Assembly (NCBI GenBank): GCA_947176505.1
Contig: CAMWQW010000033.1
Location: 1-37,858, forward strand
DNA: 37,858 bases
From: an uncultured Lachnospiraceae bacterium
GTDB lineage: Bacteria; Bacillota; Clostridia; Lachnospirales; Lachnospiraceae
Direction: 5' to 3'
Shown: positions 7,783 to 15,867 of the stretch, piece by piece
How positions within the stretch are numbered: the stretch's first letter is position 1
Layout of the letters: each line of letters begins with the position of its first letter
Notes under the pieces: generated by a model
Database searches by the model: none
What the model was told of the DNA's origin: nothing
The model's input: only the letters and a program-made list of their open reading frames with translations
Translations under genes and position numbers: made by a program

Positions 7783-8877
7783 TCATTTCAACAAATAGCT
7801 GTATCCCATAATCACATAAATCATCATATACAGCACGTTCGGTATGCACACCGCCGCCATTTTCAGGATAATCTTATAATCTCTCTCTACAATTGCAAGG
7901 CAAAACGCCGTGACAGCCATCAGAATGCACACAAGAAATACCGCTATGGAGCTGCACACACCCGCCGTCATGTTGATACATACAAACAGAATCCACAGTC
8001 CCATGTCCGCACGTTTCTTCGCCGTACCGTCGTGGATTAACAAAAAGAGCCAAAACAGTGCCGGAATCACCAGACTGCCAGCTACCGCCTTGCCCTGCCA
8101 TGTTCTGGTCAGAAAAAAAGTCTCGTTCGTATAAATCGACACATTACCGAATATCTGGAACATCGCCATCACAATCATAAAAATCGGAAGATTCTCCGGA
8201 TGATTCTTCTCCGTACTTCTGCAAAAAAGTAATTTTCCCACTTCATAGTAAACGAGATAACTAAGTGGGATCAATACCATCGGCATAATCAAATGTGACA
8301 CAATTGTCGCATGAATATCACTCTTGACCGCCACATAAGCAACCCACATCGGAAATACAGCCAGTACATGCCGGACATCCAGATCTGTAGGACGTCCCGT
8401 GTAGGGCAGAATCCGGTACATCACGTCCGCCTGCTGTGCAATCAGGGATTCTACCACATAGTAGGCGTCATCCCCGTCAAAAGAAGCATAGGCTGCCGCC
8501 TTATAGAGCTGGAATCCAAGCAACGCAAAAAACAGTAGCCATTCTATCCGCTCCGCCCACGACATTTCCCTCACACACACGACGGGGGAAATCAGTTTCC
8601 ATTCTTTCCTGTCACGATATGCAAGCCATATTCCTGCCGCCGCACACAGGATAGCAAGTACCATGAAGCAATTAGACGCTACTTTAAAGTTATCGTATTT
8701 TACAAAAATCACCGCCGGGATTGTGACTAGCTCAAACACTGCCCACATGCCGAAATATCCTGCCAGAAGCACAATACCCGGCTTTCTCTTATCCGCTGAC
8801 ACAAAATGCACCGGTATCAGACCGATACCGATCGGAATGATTACAAGCCATAATAACAAACCAAATAACTGTACCAT
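7783..8877 (-). CDS. Polytopic membrane protein resembling DUF6077
   Basis: A 364-residue protein with about nine or ten hydrophobic segments and no long soluble domain. A short cluster DGDDAYYVVESLIA (131-144) sits between the early segments, where GT-C-type enzymes often carry their acidic catalytic loop. An outside loop includes TGRPTDLDVRHVLAVFP. It resembles the N-terminal part of proteins annotated DUF6077 in Lachnospiraceae glycan loci. Such proteins are usually longer as far as I recall, so this may be a short form or one half of a split protein (see 4755-5528). It lies 22 bases before the GT4 gene downstream. The gap upstream (8878-9017) holds inverted repeats. The role in glycan assembly is inferred from context only. 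Confidence 0.75.
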   Translation of the reverse strand: MVQLFGLLLWLVIIPIGIGLIPVHFVSADKRKPGIVLLAGYFGMWAVFELVTIPAVIFVKYDNFKVASNCFMVLAILCAAAGIWLAYRDRKEWKLISPVVCVREMSWAERIEWLLFFALLGFQLYKAAAYASFDGDDAYYVVESLIAQQADVMYRILPYTGRPTDLDVRHVLAVFPMWVAYVAVKSDIHATIVSHLIMPMVLIPLSYLVYYEVGKLLFCRSTEKNHPENLPIFMIVMAMFQIFGNVSIYTNETFFLTRTWQGKAVAGSLVIPALFWLFLLIHDGTAKKRADMGLWILFVCINMTAGVCSSIAVFLVCILMAVTAFCLAIVERDYKIILKMAAVCIPNVLYMMIYVIMGYSYLLK

Positions 8878-8934
8878 CTAAGTAAACTCTCTCCTCTTAA
8901 TCTTATTATCATGCTGTAATCCTGCACCACTTCA

Positions 8935-8983
8935 GCAAGAATTATGCAGTAATTATTACGGCGCAGACCATCAAGCCTGCGCC
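8935..8983. repeat. Inverted repeats in the gap 8878-9017
   Basis: GGCGCAG (8960-8966) pairs with CTGCGCC (8977-8983) over a 10-base loop. Just before it, GCAAGAATTA (8935-8944) and GTAATT (8949-8954) form a weaker arm pair whose words recur in the perfect hairpin at 31081-31105. No T run follows on the minus strand, so it is not a clear terminator for the gene at 9018-10040; it may be an mRNA-stabilising or dispersed repeat element. Confidence 0.6.
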
Positions 8984-9017
8984 TATTTTATCACATCCGT
9001 ACTGTAATCGCAAATCT

Positions 9018-10040
9018 TCACCCTGTACACCGTCTGTACAGATAATTGCCGAATATCACTACGATTCCGACAATCAAAAGAAAATAGAAACTGATTCCGC
9101 GTGTCACATACAAAGACGGCATCAAATATCCACCCGCAAAAATCACTCCAAAAACGCTTCGGTACATGAGCTCCGTGATACCCTGTGCTCCCGGCACCGG
9201 AAGCATATCGACGGCAATATAAACCGACGCCTGTAAGAGCGTTACCGTCATCACATCCGACCCTTCCAGTGAAAATCCACTGTAAATAATCCATGTCAGC
9301 ACAAATACGCTGCACCTTTGCAATAAAGTAAAAAGACATACGTTGACTACTTTGCCTTTATGCGTTGCCAGAAAATGTACGGATTCCTGATAACCGCCTA
9401 CAAATTTCTCAATCCGCTCCTGTCTTAATGCCGAACCTTTTAAAATATGCATTCTTACAAGCAGCTTCTCTGCCTTTACAATCACTCCCTTAATCCATCC
9501 GGGCGCGAACATCACTGCCAGCAAAATAAGCACCAACGTTAAGTTTAACGCCAATCCGAGCAGAAACAGCAGAAAATATTCCCGCAGATAAAGCTTGAGC
9601 GGTTCGTGCCAGAAAACAAGCATCGCTATGCCAATCAAGACAAGGACAAACTTATAAATCAACGCTACCGTCATCAGTACCACCGACGACTCCGACAAAC
9701 CGTTCTTATCTTTGCACATGTAGTACAGCTGCATCGGTTGTCCGCCCGTTGCAGAAGGCGTGATACCGGAATAAAAGAATCCGATGAAGGAATAGGAAAT
9801 ACACTTAAGCAGTCCGCTCTTTCCGTTCATGGAACGCAACAGATACCAGATCATAATCCCTTCCGCGCTGACGAAAAATAACGCCGTGACAACCGCAAGA
9901 CACAACGCCGCCGGAGACAGTCTTCCAAGGGCGCTTCTGACCTGCCCCATATCCTGACCGTGAAAAATGGTATAGAACGAAAGTCCCATGACCGCCAGAA
10001 AAAAAGCTCCTTCTAAAACTCTCTTTCTTCCCTCATGCAT
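9018..10040 (-). CDS. Flippase-like membrane protein (UPF0104 / MprF N-terminal type)
   Basis: A 340-residue protein with about eight membrane segments, of the TIGR00374/LPG_synthase_TM family (YbhN, AglD, MprF flippase domain). Typical features are the run SFIGFFYSGITPSATGGQPM (about 80-99) and, near the C-terminus, LLQASVYIAVDMLPVPGAQG. I chose the ATG at 10040 because AGAGGAG lies 10 bases before it. An ATG at 10076 in frame would add 12 residues and overlap the upstream stop at 10066. Family members flip charged or polyprenyl-linked lipids, or take part in their transfer. In this locus flipping of a lipid-linked sugar is the natural guess. Confidence 0.88.
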   Translation of the reverse strand: MHEGRKRVLEGAFFLAVMGLSFYTIFHGQDMGQVRSALGRLSPAALCLAVVTALFFVSAEGIMIWYLLRSMNGKSGLLKCISYSFIGFFYSGITPSATGGQPMQLYYMCKDKNGLSESSVVLMTVALIYKFVLVLIGIAMLVFWHEPLKLYLREYFLLFLLGLALNLTLVLILLAVMFAPGWIKGVIVKAEKLLVRMHILKGSALRQERIEKFVGGYQESVHFLATHKGKVVNVCLFTLLQRCSVFVLTWIIYSGFSLEGSDVMTVTLLQASVYIAVDMLPVPGAQGITELMYRSVFGVIFAGGYLMPSLYVTRGISFYFLLIVGIVVIFGNYLYRRCTG

Positions 10041-10065
10041 TTTTATTTTGCTCCTCTGATTCACG

Positions 10066-10701
10066 CTAACGTCCATATGCCGCTACCATCCTTTGCCGTC
10101 TGCTTTGACTCTTTTCCCCGGACTCCGCCCTGCTTTGCGCAGCCAAGCCCGCTGTCTTTACAGCATAGTCCTCTGTCCGCTGCACAAACTCCGCCAGACT
10201 GCCCTCATAGATAATCTTTTTATCCGGATAAAGGTAGAAGTCCTTCGGCGTCACAAGCGAAAAATGTTTCTTCTGGATACAGACATGATACTCTTCTAAC
10301 AATCTTGCTATGTAGGACGAGCATGTATAGTGATTTTTATAATAAAAAGGGATTCCGCATACAATAAAAGGCAGTCCCGGCACCGCGTAATGATAGTGCC
10401 ATCGGCGTGCATAATCTCTTCTGAGCCTTTCACGAATCTGCTCCTTCTGCTGCCCGCTGCACGTCAGCTCACAGACCATATAATCCGCTGTAGGAAAAGC
10501 CTGTAATATCTTGCGCTTATCCTCCCGCTCAAATCCGGCAAAGAACGGAATCCGCGGATTTCTTCTGCCGAAGCTGTATGCCTCCTCAAGCCTCTCATCC
10601 ATGGAAATCACCACATGTATATATTTTTGTCGCAAAAATCGGCGGATCAAAGCTGCGAATATTCCCGGCGTATCCACCAGTGCAATATAAATATGCTCCA
10701 T
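10066..10701 (-). CDS. Permuted papain-like (C92/YiiX-type) cysteine hydrolase candidate
   Basis: A 211-residue protein behind AGGAAGGGG. The fold clues are an N-terminal strand ending in HVVISM (His29), a short acidic/aromatic section EEAYSFGRRNP (39-49), and the candidate nucleophile YTCSSYIARLLEEY (Cys127) at a helix start. This His-before-Cys order is that of circularly permuted NlpC/P60 (C92, YiiX/YaeF) proteins. There is no signal peptide or membrane segment, so it should act in the cytoplasm. The C-terminal 30 residues are Arg/Ser/Gln rich. It lies between the GT2 and the flippase-like gene in one run. Family members cleave amide or ester bonds in peptides, peptidoglycan or lipids; the substrate here is unknown. 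The fold assignment is by pattern only. Confidence 0.72.
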   Translation of the reverse strand: MEHIYIALVDTPGIFAALIRRFLRQKYIHVVISMDERLEEAYSFGRRNPRIPFFAGFEREDKRKILQAFPTADYMVCELTCSGQQKEQIRERLRRDYARRWHYHYAVPGLPFIVCGIPFYYKNHYTCSSYIARLLEEYHVCIQKKHFSLVTPKDFYLYPDKKIIYEGSLAEFVQRTEDYAVKTAGLAAQSRAESGEKSQSRRQRMVAAYGR

Positions 10702-10743
10702 ATGTTCCCCTTCCTAAGATACATAAATATATCTCATCGTGCG

Positions 10744-10835
10744 GAGAATGCACGTTTTTTCATTCTCTCAGACATGATTTAGTTACACTCAGACTGCGCA
10801 TTTTGCAGTCTTTATTATGCAGTCCTAGTGTAACT
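10744..10835. repeat. Two hairpins in the gap between GT2 and the C92-like gene
   Basis: AGTTACACT (10781-10789) pairs perfectly with AGTGTAACT (10827-10835). Inside it GACTGC (10792-10797) can pair with either of two copies of GCAGTC (10805-10810 or 10819-10824), so two exclusive inner stems exist. A second hairpin, GAGAATG (10744-10750) with CATTCTC (10761-10767), lies closer to the downstream start. Neither has a T run on the minus strand. Confidence 0.65.
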
Positions 10836-10845
10836 TCACGCCTTG

Positions 10846-11907
10846 TTACTGAAATTGATAAATTTTCCGTGCCGCACGGTAACCGCTTCTGGTCAACATC
10901 CCGCCCAGTTTACCCGGAAGATATGTCAACCCGCTTAAAGTCGTATATTTTAACCGGAAATACAGGCGTGCATTGTCCTCCTTCACCTGATCCCACAACC
11001 TCTTTCTTTTTCCATAAGCCTCCTGCGAATTAATCAATAATAAGTGAATCGAGGAAATCGCCATCATAATGGAGATATTGCGGCACATATATTCCGCCAG
11101 CTTCGGATACACTTCCTTTACTTCATTTAAATCAACGCACTTTGACACAATTTCCGTCACCTTGATCTGCTGGTCTATACGGCTCATCAAAACCTTTTCA
11201 TTCACCGACTGGTCTTCCCTTCCGATGTAGTAGTGATACAAATCGATATCCATATAGTATATATGTCTCACATACGGCAGCGGTTTATAGGCAAAGATAT
11301 TATCCACATAAAAAGTGTGTTCGGGCAAAATCACCCCTGCCCGCCTAAGCACATCAGTCCTAAACATCAACGCATGCATAATCAGATACTGAGATGTCCG
11401 AAATCTTCCGATATCATTCCAGTCACACATCTCTTCCAGCGGGAAAACATTTCTGTAGTGCATCATATGTGATGTACCCTCATCCAGATGATCGTACAGA
11501 TAATTAAAGACGAACAGATCCGGCATCTCACCCGTCAGCCCTGTCGCTTTCATATTACAAAATCTTTTTATCCTGCCAAGCAGCTTCGCATAGGCACTCT
11601 CGTCAAACCAATCGTCCGAATCCACTACCTTGAAATAAATTCCCTGTGCCAACTCCAGCCCCTTATTCACGCCGGAACCATGTCCGCCGTTTGGCTTATG
11701 TACGGCTCTGACAATACCCGGATAACGCTTCTCGTAATCGTCTGCAATCTGTGCCGTCGCATCTGTAGAACCGTCATTAATGATAATAATCTCCACATCC
11801 TCGCCGCCGGGAAGAAGCGATTCAATGCAACGTTTCATATAGTCCTGCGAATTGTAGCAGGGAATTGTAAATGTGATATATTTTGTCTGTCGTTGTGCTT
11901 GCTGCAT
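10846..11907 (-). CDS. GT2 family glycosyltransferase
   Basis: A 353-residue cytoplasmic GT-A enzyme, ATG behind GGAGG with 7-base spacing. N-terminal signatures are TFTIPCYNSQDYMKRCIESL (12-31), IIIINDGSTDATAQIADDYE, and the metal/nucleotide site FKVVDSDDWFDE, with DSDD in the DxD position. An HGSGVNKGLE stretch lies between. The C-terminal 150 residues are helical and Arg/Lys rich with no membrane segment. It is the first gene of the run that goes down to 2120 and has a long upstream gap (11908-12303), so it probably starts a transcript. The donor sugar is unknown. Confidence 0.92.
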   Translation of the reverse strand: MQQAQRQTKYITFTIPCYNSQDYMKRCIESLLPGGEDVEIIIINDGSTDATAQIADDYEKRYPGIVRAVHKPNGGHGSGVNKGLELAQGIYFKVVDSDDWFDESAYAKLLGRIKRFCNMKATGLTGEMPDLFVFNYLYDHLDEGTSHMMHYRNVFPLEEMCDWNDIGRFRTSQYLIMHALMFRTDVLRRAGVILPEHTFYVDNIFAYKPLPYVRHIYYMDIDLYHYYIGREDQSVNEKVLMSRIDQQIKVTEIVSKCVDLNEVKEVYPKLAEYMCRNISIMMAISSIHLLLINSQEAYGKRKRLWDQVKEDNARLYFRLKYTTLSGLTYLPGKLGGMLTRSGYRAARKIYQFQ

Positions 11908-12170
11908 AGTTCAACCTCCATCATAATCTTTGTTTATTCTGCCATCCGCTCCGCGCGCCAGACCGGATAACTTTTTTCTCTTTGTTTTTCTTTCTATTTA
12001 TCATAACGAATCAAACCTTGGATTTTCTTCAACAAAGTATTAAGTCTTTCTTAAAATAAACTTATAAAAAGTGTAACATCCAAATCTTACTATCAGGTTA
12101 CAGCGGGATTACAGTTTTGTAAGAAACAGCAATGTATACCGTTCGGCTCAATCACAAGTTCCTATATAAC
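11908..12170 (-). other. Long AT-rich leader region upstream of the GT2
   Basis: This stretch, with the terminator at 12171-12240, makes up most of a 396-base gap without a gene. I see no ORF of note and no clean -35/-10 pair; the best -10 candidates on the minus strand are isolated. Two copies of TTACAG, at 12098-12103 and 12109-12114, repeat with an 11-base period. The GT2 promoter should lie here because the upstream gene ends at a strong terminator. Confidence 0.5.
12096..12114 (-). promoter_or_regulatory. Possible regulator site: CTGTAA direct repeats, 11-base period
   Basis: On the minus strand CTGTAAYC occurs twice, 11 bases apart, within the leader region of the GT2 gene. One helical turn between repeats is typical of OmpR/PhoB-family response-regulator boxes. 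No promoter could be placed next to it with confidence, so this is tentative. Confidence 0.25.
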
Positions 12171-12240
12171 AAAAAACTCCAAGACATCCTAAAAAGATTA
12201 CTCTTATAAAAGTATCTTCCCAAGATGTCTTGAAGTTTTA
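12171..12240 (-). terminator. Long rho-independent terminator of the SGNH lipoprotein gene
   Basis: Arms 12173-12188 and 12224-12239 pair over 16 positions with one imperfect pair, which is a G-U wobble in the minus-strand RNA. The minus-strand product ends in a run of six T (12171-12176). The 35-base loop contains a further weak stem. It separates the transcript ending at 12304 from the GT2 run. Confidence 0.85.
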
Positions 12241-12303
12241 TTTTATACATACGACTATATGTCCGGTATGATTACATATTTCCGGCATCCGCCCTTAACC
12301 GCA

Positions 12304-13353
12304 TCACTTATTATTGGTTCCTTCGCCCTCAGAGGTCATACACTGTAACACTGCCTCCTTCACATAACTCATTCCAAGCGGCGTATAGTGCACGCCGTCC
12401 GACGTCATTTGCTGCAGATTGTCTACCTCGATGCCGCAATGATACAAATCAATATAAGGAATCCCTTTATTACCCGCAATCAGTTCAATCTGTTTCGAGT
12501 AATCCTCCGCCGTCAGCCCGTCGTAATTGATGAGAAGCTCAAAGGGCTGTTTCGTCCCCCAATCTCCTACCGGGTGCAGTCCGCAGCAATATACCTGCGC
12601 CATGGGATATTCACTTGCCAGCTTATCTAAAATCAACGTGTAGGCATCGCTGAAGTTATCAATCTCGCCTTCTTCCACCAATCTGGTTCCGTCGTTGTCA
12701 CCAAGCGGCACGCCTTTTAACAGGTCATTCGTCCCCATAAAGACAATGATAATATCCGGCATTTTGCCCTGACTGCCCGTAAGCAATGATATTCTGTCCG
12801 TACTGCATCCGTATTTTACCTCGCCCATATATAGAGAATCTCCCGCACAGGTACAGCCGGCGCTGGAATTATTGGAGCACAGTTCCATTTCCGTATGGGC
12901 AAGCAGCTGCATCCACCATGTTTCTGACACATCTGTCAGTTCTCCGTTCATAGGAAAAAAATTGGTGCATTCACTCGGTATCCATCCTTCGTAAGTGGAC
13001 AAGCTATCTCCCAGAATCGACAGGCTGAGACCTTGCAGTGACGTGTTCTCCCCGTCCGATGTTTCCGCCGTTTCTGACACATTTGTCACCTCTTCCGTTT
13101 CTGTTTCTCCCGCTTGACTTTCTCCGCCCTGTTCTGCGGTTACAGTCTCCTGATCCGTCTCATCATCTGTTTCCACTACTGTTGCCGTATCCGTTCTGCT
13201 GCTTTCGCCCGCCGCCTCTTCATTCGCCTCAGCGCCGTTTTCGCCCGCACCGCACCCGGCAAGTCCTGCGCATAACAAGCACACACACAGCACGATACAC
13301 ATCCTTTTACTCATTTGTCTCTTGATTTGCCCTCTCATTCGTCTCTTCTCCAT
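12304..13353 (-). CDS. SGNH/GDSL hydrolase lipoprotein
   Basis: About 349 residues from the ATG at 13353. Starts at 13338 or 13314 are also possible, and a longer TTG frame to 13401 would overlap the upstream gene. A basic n-region and hydrophobic stretch end in the lipobox LAGC (Cys34), so it is anchored outside by lipid. Residues 36-105 are a Glu/Thr/Ser-rich linker. The catalytic domain has all blocks: ILGDSLS (Ser117), SSAGC (164-167), FMGTNDLLKG (Asn209), and DGVHYTPLG (Asp319/His322). A GDSL esterase acting on acyl groups of the surface glycan is the natural reading. It follows gtrA by 13 bases and ends at a strong terminator. Substrate unknown. Confidence 0.88.
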   Translation of the reverse strand: MEKRRMRGQIKRQMSKRMCIVLCVCLLCAGLAGCGAGENGAEANEEAAGESSRTDTATVVETDDETDQETVTAEQGGESQAGETETEEVTNVSETAETSDGENTSLQGLSLSILGDSLSTYEGWIPSECTNFFPMNGELTDVSETWWMQLLAHTEMELCSNNSSAGCTCAGDSLYMGEVKYGCSTDRISLLTGSQGKMPDIIIVFMGTNDLLKGVPLGDNDGTRLVEEGEIDNFSDAYTLILDKLASEYPMAQVYCCGLHPVGDWGTKQPFELLINYDGLTAEDYSKQIELIAGNKGIPYIDLYHCGIEVDNLQQMTSDGVHYTPLGMSYVKEAVLQCMTSEGEGTNNK

Positions 13354-13366
13354 CCCTCCGTTTGTA

Positions 13367-13840
13367 TTATTCTCTATCTTCACTTTTGTCTTTATGTCCA
13401 ACCTTACGGAACACGAACAGCTTCTGCCCGAAGAAATTCATCACGATAAAGATACACATACCAAGCAGCATTGCAACATTATCAATAAGCGCCTGCGAGT
13501 AAGCTTTCTCCCCTAATGACATGAGATATGTCACGGACGGCTGCGCCACACTGAAAGCGATCAGATAACAGACAATAATGTTTACCGCAAACCGCCACGG
13601 CAGCCATTTATCCTTATTCTCTACCTTGAAAGTCAGCTTTCCGTTAGCATGATAAGAAAATACGCTGCCGATAAAATATGATATCCCGCTGGAAAGCCAG
13701 TAATTCATGTGAATCAAATTATACAGCACCGCCATAATGACCCACCCCATCAGTGTATTGATTACGCCGACCATTCCGAAATGAATCACTTCCATGATAA
13801 AATCTTTATACCGCTCATACAGTTCTTTTATTTTTTTCAT
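13367..13840 (-). CDS. gtrA: GtrA-family membrane protein
   Basis: A 157-residue protein with four membrane segments, the standard GtrA size and layout. Signatures are FGMVGVINTLMGWVI (22-36), the loop YWLSSGISYFIGSVFSYHAN, and a C-terminal segment ending NFFGQKLFVFR. ATG behind AGGAGAATGAG. GtrA proteins work with GtrB-type glycosyltransferases and are thought to flip undecaprenyl-phosphate-sugar across the membrane. Here the matching GT2 candidates are at 21409-22344 and 27630-28700. It is the first gene of a short transcript from a clear promoter (13928-13956) that also reads the SGNH lipoprotein gene. Confidence 0.92.
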   Translation of the reverse strand: MKKIKELYERYKDFIMEVIHFGMVGVINTLMGWVIMAVLYNLIHMNYWLSSGISYFIGSVFSYHANGKLTFKVENKDKWLPWRFAVNIIVCYLIAFSVAQPSVTYLMSLGEKAYSQALIDNVAMLLGMCIFIVMNFFGQKLFVFRKVGHKDKSEDRE

Positions 13841-13870
13841 CTCATTCTCCTAATCCTTCCGCTCGGCGGC

Positions 13871-13899
13871 TTGCCAAAGCCAAGCGGCTCCTATATAAT
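13871..13899 (+). promoter_or_regulatory. Promoter of the VOC gene
   Basis: TTGCCA (13871-13876), a 17-base spacer and TATAAT (13894-13899). The start should be near 13906, giving a leader of about 66 bases. A dyad, GCTTG (13869-13873) with CAAGC (13881-13885), overlaps the -35 and could be an operator. Confidence 0.7.
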
Positions 13900-13927
13900 A
13901 GAGACAATTATTTTACAATTCTATCTA

Positions 13928-13956
13928 ACTATACACAATCTTGACACATTAATCAA
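13928..13956 (-). promoter_or_regulatory. Promoter of gtrA and the SGNH lipoprotein gene
   Basis: On the minus strand TTGATT (13951-13956), a 17-base spacer and TATAGT (13928-13933). The predicted start is near 13921, so the leader crosses the opposing VOC promoter at 13871-13899. The two promoters face each other. Confidence 0.7.
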
Positions 13957-13971
13957 CAAGGGAGATTTCTT

Positions 13972-14379
13972 ATGCTGGCACTTAAAATACATCATATCGG
14001 TTATCTGGTCAAAAAAATAAACGGCGCCATCAGATCCTTTGAAAATCTGGGCTACCGCATCGTACAGGAGACCGTATACGATGATATCCGTAAAGTGGAT
14101 ATCTGTTTTATGGAAAAAGACGGATATTGTATCGAACTGGTTTCTCCGGTTTCCGAAGAATCCGTCGTATATGGTCTGTTAAAAAAATATAAAAACAGCC
14201 CCTATCACATTTGCTATGAGACAGAGGACTTTGATAAAGACTATCAGGCTCTTGTGTCAAACGGTTTTATTGCCATTGACGAACCGACCCCCGCTCCTGC
14301 ACTGCAGAACCGGGAAGTCGTATTTTTAACGAGTCCTTCCATGGGAATGATTGAGCTGCTCATTCATCAGTATTCCTGA
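13972..14379 (+). CDS. VOC-family metalloprotein, methylmalonyl-CoA-epimerase-like
   Basis: A 135-residue cytoplasmic protein behind AAGGGAGA. It has two beta-alpha-beta-beta-beta repeats of the vicinal-oxygen-chelate fold. Candidate metal ligands fall in the family positions: His8 (KIHHIG), Glu55 (CIELVSP), His79 (PYHICYE) and Glu128 (GMIELLIH). This His/Glu/His/Glu set is that of methylmalonyl-CoA epimerase and glyoxalase-type enzymes. It is the only plus-strand gene in the stretch, and its end overlaps the end of the convergent gene at 14360 by 20 bases. Proximity to an ACP and an FkbH-like gene suggests it acts on an acyl-thioester, for instance epimerising it. That is inference. Confidence 0.85.
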   Translation: MLALKIHHIGYLVKKINGAIRSFENLGYRIVQETVYDDIRKVDICFMEKDGYCIELVSPVSEESVVYGLLKKYKNSPYHICYETEDFDKDYQALVSNGFIAIDEPTPAPALQNREVVFLTSPSMGMIELLIHQYS

Positions 14380-15847
14380 CATACATGGTAATTGTACCGC
14401 ATTTTTGTTCGGTGAAATCCGACAGGTCAAGACTTGGTTCATAACACCAATGCCTGTCTTCTCTGTTATACATCACGACCACATCTATTTCGTCGAGCGT
14501 TGCCCGTTCATCCCATCTCGGACCAAACGAACGCTCGATGATTCCGGTTTCTTCTTCCCAGTAGAACACTTCCTCATAACCATGAAGCCTAAACCAATAA
14601 TGTATTGTCTTATTACCTTCCGGATTTGGAGCGAAACATGACAACACTTTCTTATCCGTCCCCTGCACCAGCTCAAGCGTCGATTCAAGCATCGTCTGAA
14701 TACTCTCGCCTCTATAAGTGAAATAATGCGCTTCCCTGAGCATAACCCTGCCGTGAGCCGCCAGCATTAAAAGCAGACACAATATATATACTTTCCTGCG
14801 TCTACCGCTAAGCGGGCGAAAATTAGCTCCAACGACAACAAAGAAGTAAGCAAATCCAAGCACACAGGGCAGAATATATCTCTCCTCTAAAGAAGTCTTA
14901 CTGTATGCAACACACTGCGGCACAACAATTGCCAAGCTGAGTGCAATTTCCCACAGAAGTTTCTTACTCTGCTCCCAGTAGGTCAACAGAATCATAAACA
15001 TCACAAAGCCGAACCGCCTGTACCATTTCAAATCCGCGTGTCCTGCCTGATGCCATATCTCCACATACTGCCGTAGCGTGATATTTTTATCTAATCCCAC
15101 ATAGGAATAATTATTTGTGCCGATTACAAAGACAATCAGAAATATCTCCACTATAAAAATAATAGCGATTGCCAGCAAGTAAGGCATTCTGCGCTTGACC
15201 GCTTCCCGCACAGCCGTCACGGTAAGTCCTCTGTCATGCAGATCCTCATATAATATATACAATCCTACAAAGGGCAGCAGCAAGATAAACGGTTCTTTAT
15301 AAATCGACATCAGAAAAAACGCCGCCACACTGGCATATGCATACCATTTAGCACCGCCATGAAGCCATTTCAGCAGCAGGCAGAATCCTATCGCAAACAT
15401 CATCATTGCATAGGATTCCTGCGGACCTAACTTCCACCAGACTGCCGACTGATACCCGACCATCACCGTCAAAGCAAAAAGTGCCGCACATGCCATGCCG
15501 CACTTCATCTGTCTTGCACAATAATACAGCGCAACATGCGCTATCACAATCTCTGCCGCCTTAATAACTGACATTAGTTTCAGATTTATGCCAAAAACAG
15601 CCGCCATGCTGACACGATTGATATAATAAAGCGGTCGGAATCGCAAAAGAAGATCAAATCCTACAGCGTCCTTCATGCATTCCCACAAACTTATATTCTC
15701 TAATGTCATCCGATCCGTATACTTGGCGAGTTCCCAATCGTCCACCAGATGAAACCCTGATGTCAGAGTGCCCATGCAGATTATCACACCAAATACTAAG
15801 ACGGTAAAAAATCCCCATACGCAAAGAGCTTCTTTTCTTCCACTCAT
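14360..15847 (-). CDS. Large GT-C-like membrane protein
   Basis: A 495-residue polytopic protein with about ten to eleven membrane segments in residues 10-375 and a C-terminal soluble domain of about 110 residues. The first outside loop, after segment one, contains HLVDDWELAKY (33-43); an acidic pair at this place is the usual catalytic site of GT-C glycosyltransferases that use polyprenyl-phosphate sugars. A second acidic/aromatic loop, GTNNYSYVGLDKNITLRQYV, lies near the middle. It starts 20 bases after the ACP stop, so it should be co-transcribed with it from the promoter at 16184-16212. GT-C function is a structural guess; no family name is certain. Confidence 0.8.
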   Translation of the reverse strand: MSGRKEALCVWGFFTVLVFGVIICMGTLTSGFHLVDDWELAKYTDRMTLENISLWECMKDAVGFDLLLRFRPLYYINRVSMAAVFGINLKLMSVIKAAEIVIAHVALYYCARQMKCGMACAALFALTVMVGYQSAVWWKLGPQESYAMMMFAIGFCLLLKWLHGGAKWYAYASVAAFFLMSIYKEPFILLLPFVGLYILYEDLHDRGLTVTAVREAVKRRMPYLLAIAIIFIVEIFLIVFVIGTNNYSYVGLDKNITLRQYVEIWHQAGHADLKWYRRFGFVMFMILLTYWEQSKKLLWEIALSLAIVVPQCVAYSKTSLEERYILPCVLGFAYFFVVVGANFRPLSGRRRKVYILCLLLMLAAHGRVMLREAHYFTYRGESIQTMLESTLELVQGTDKKVLSCFAPNPEGNKTIHYWFRLHGYEEVFYWEEETGIIERSFGPRWDERATLDEIDVVVMYNREDRHWCYEPSLDLSDFTEQKCGTITMYVRNTDE

Positions 15848-15867
15848 GTCTTTCGATCCGTTCCCTA

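Noticed and set aside
13354..13401. Longer TTG start for the SGNH lipoprotein
   Set aside because: It would overlap the gtrA end and add a polar stretch before the signal peptide. The ATG at 13353 or just after fits better.
13941..13946. A perfect TTGACA -35 just before the VOC gene
   Set aside because: No -10 lies 16-18 bases downstream; that place holds the ribosome site and start. The promoter at 13871-13899 is far better.
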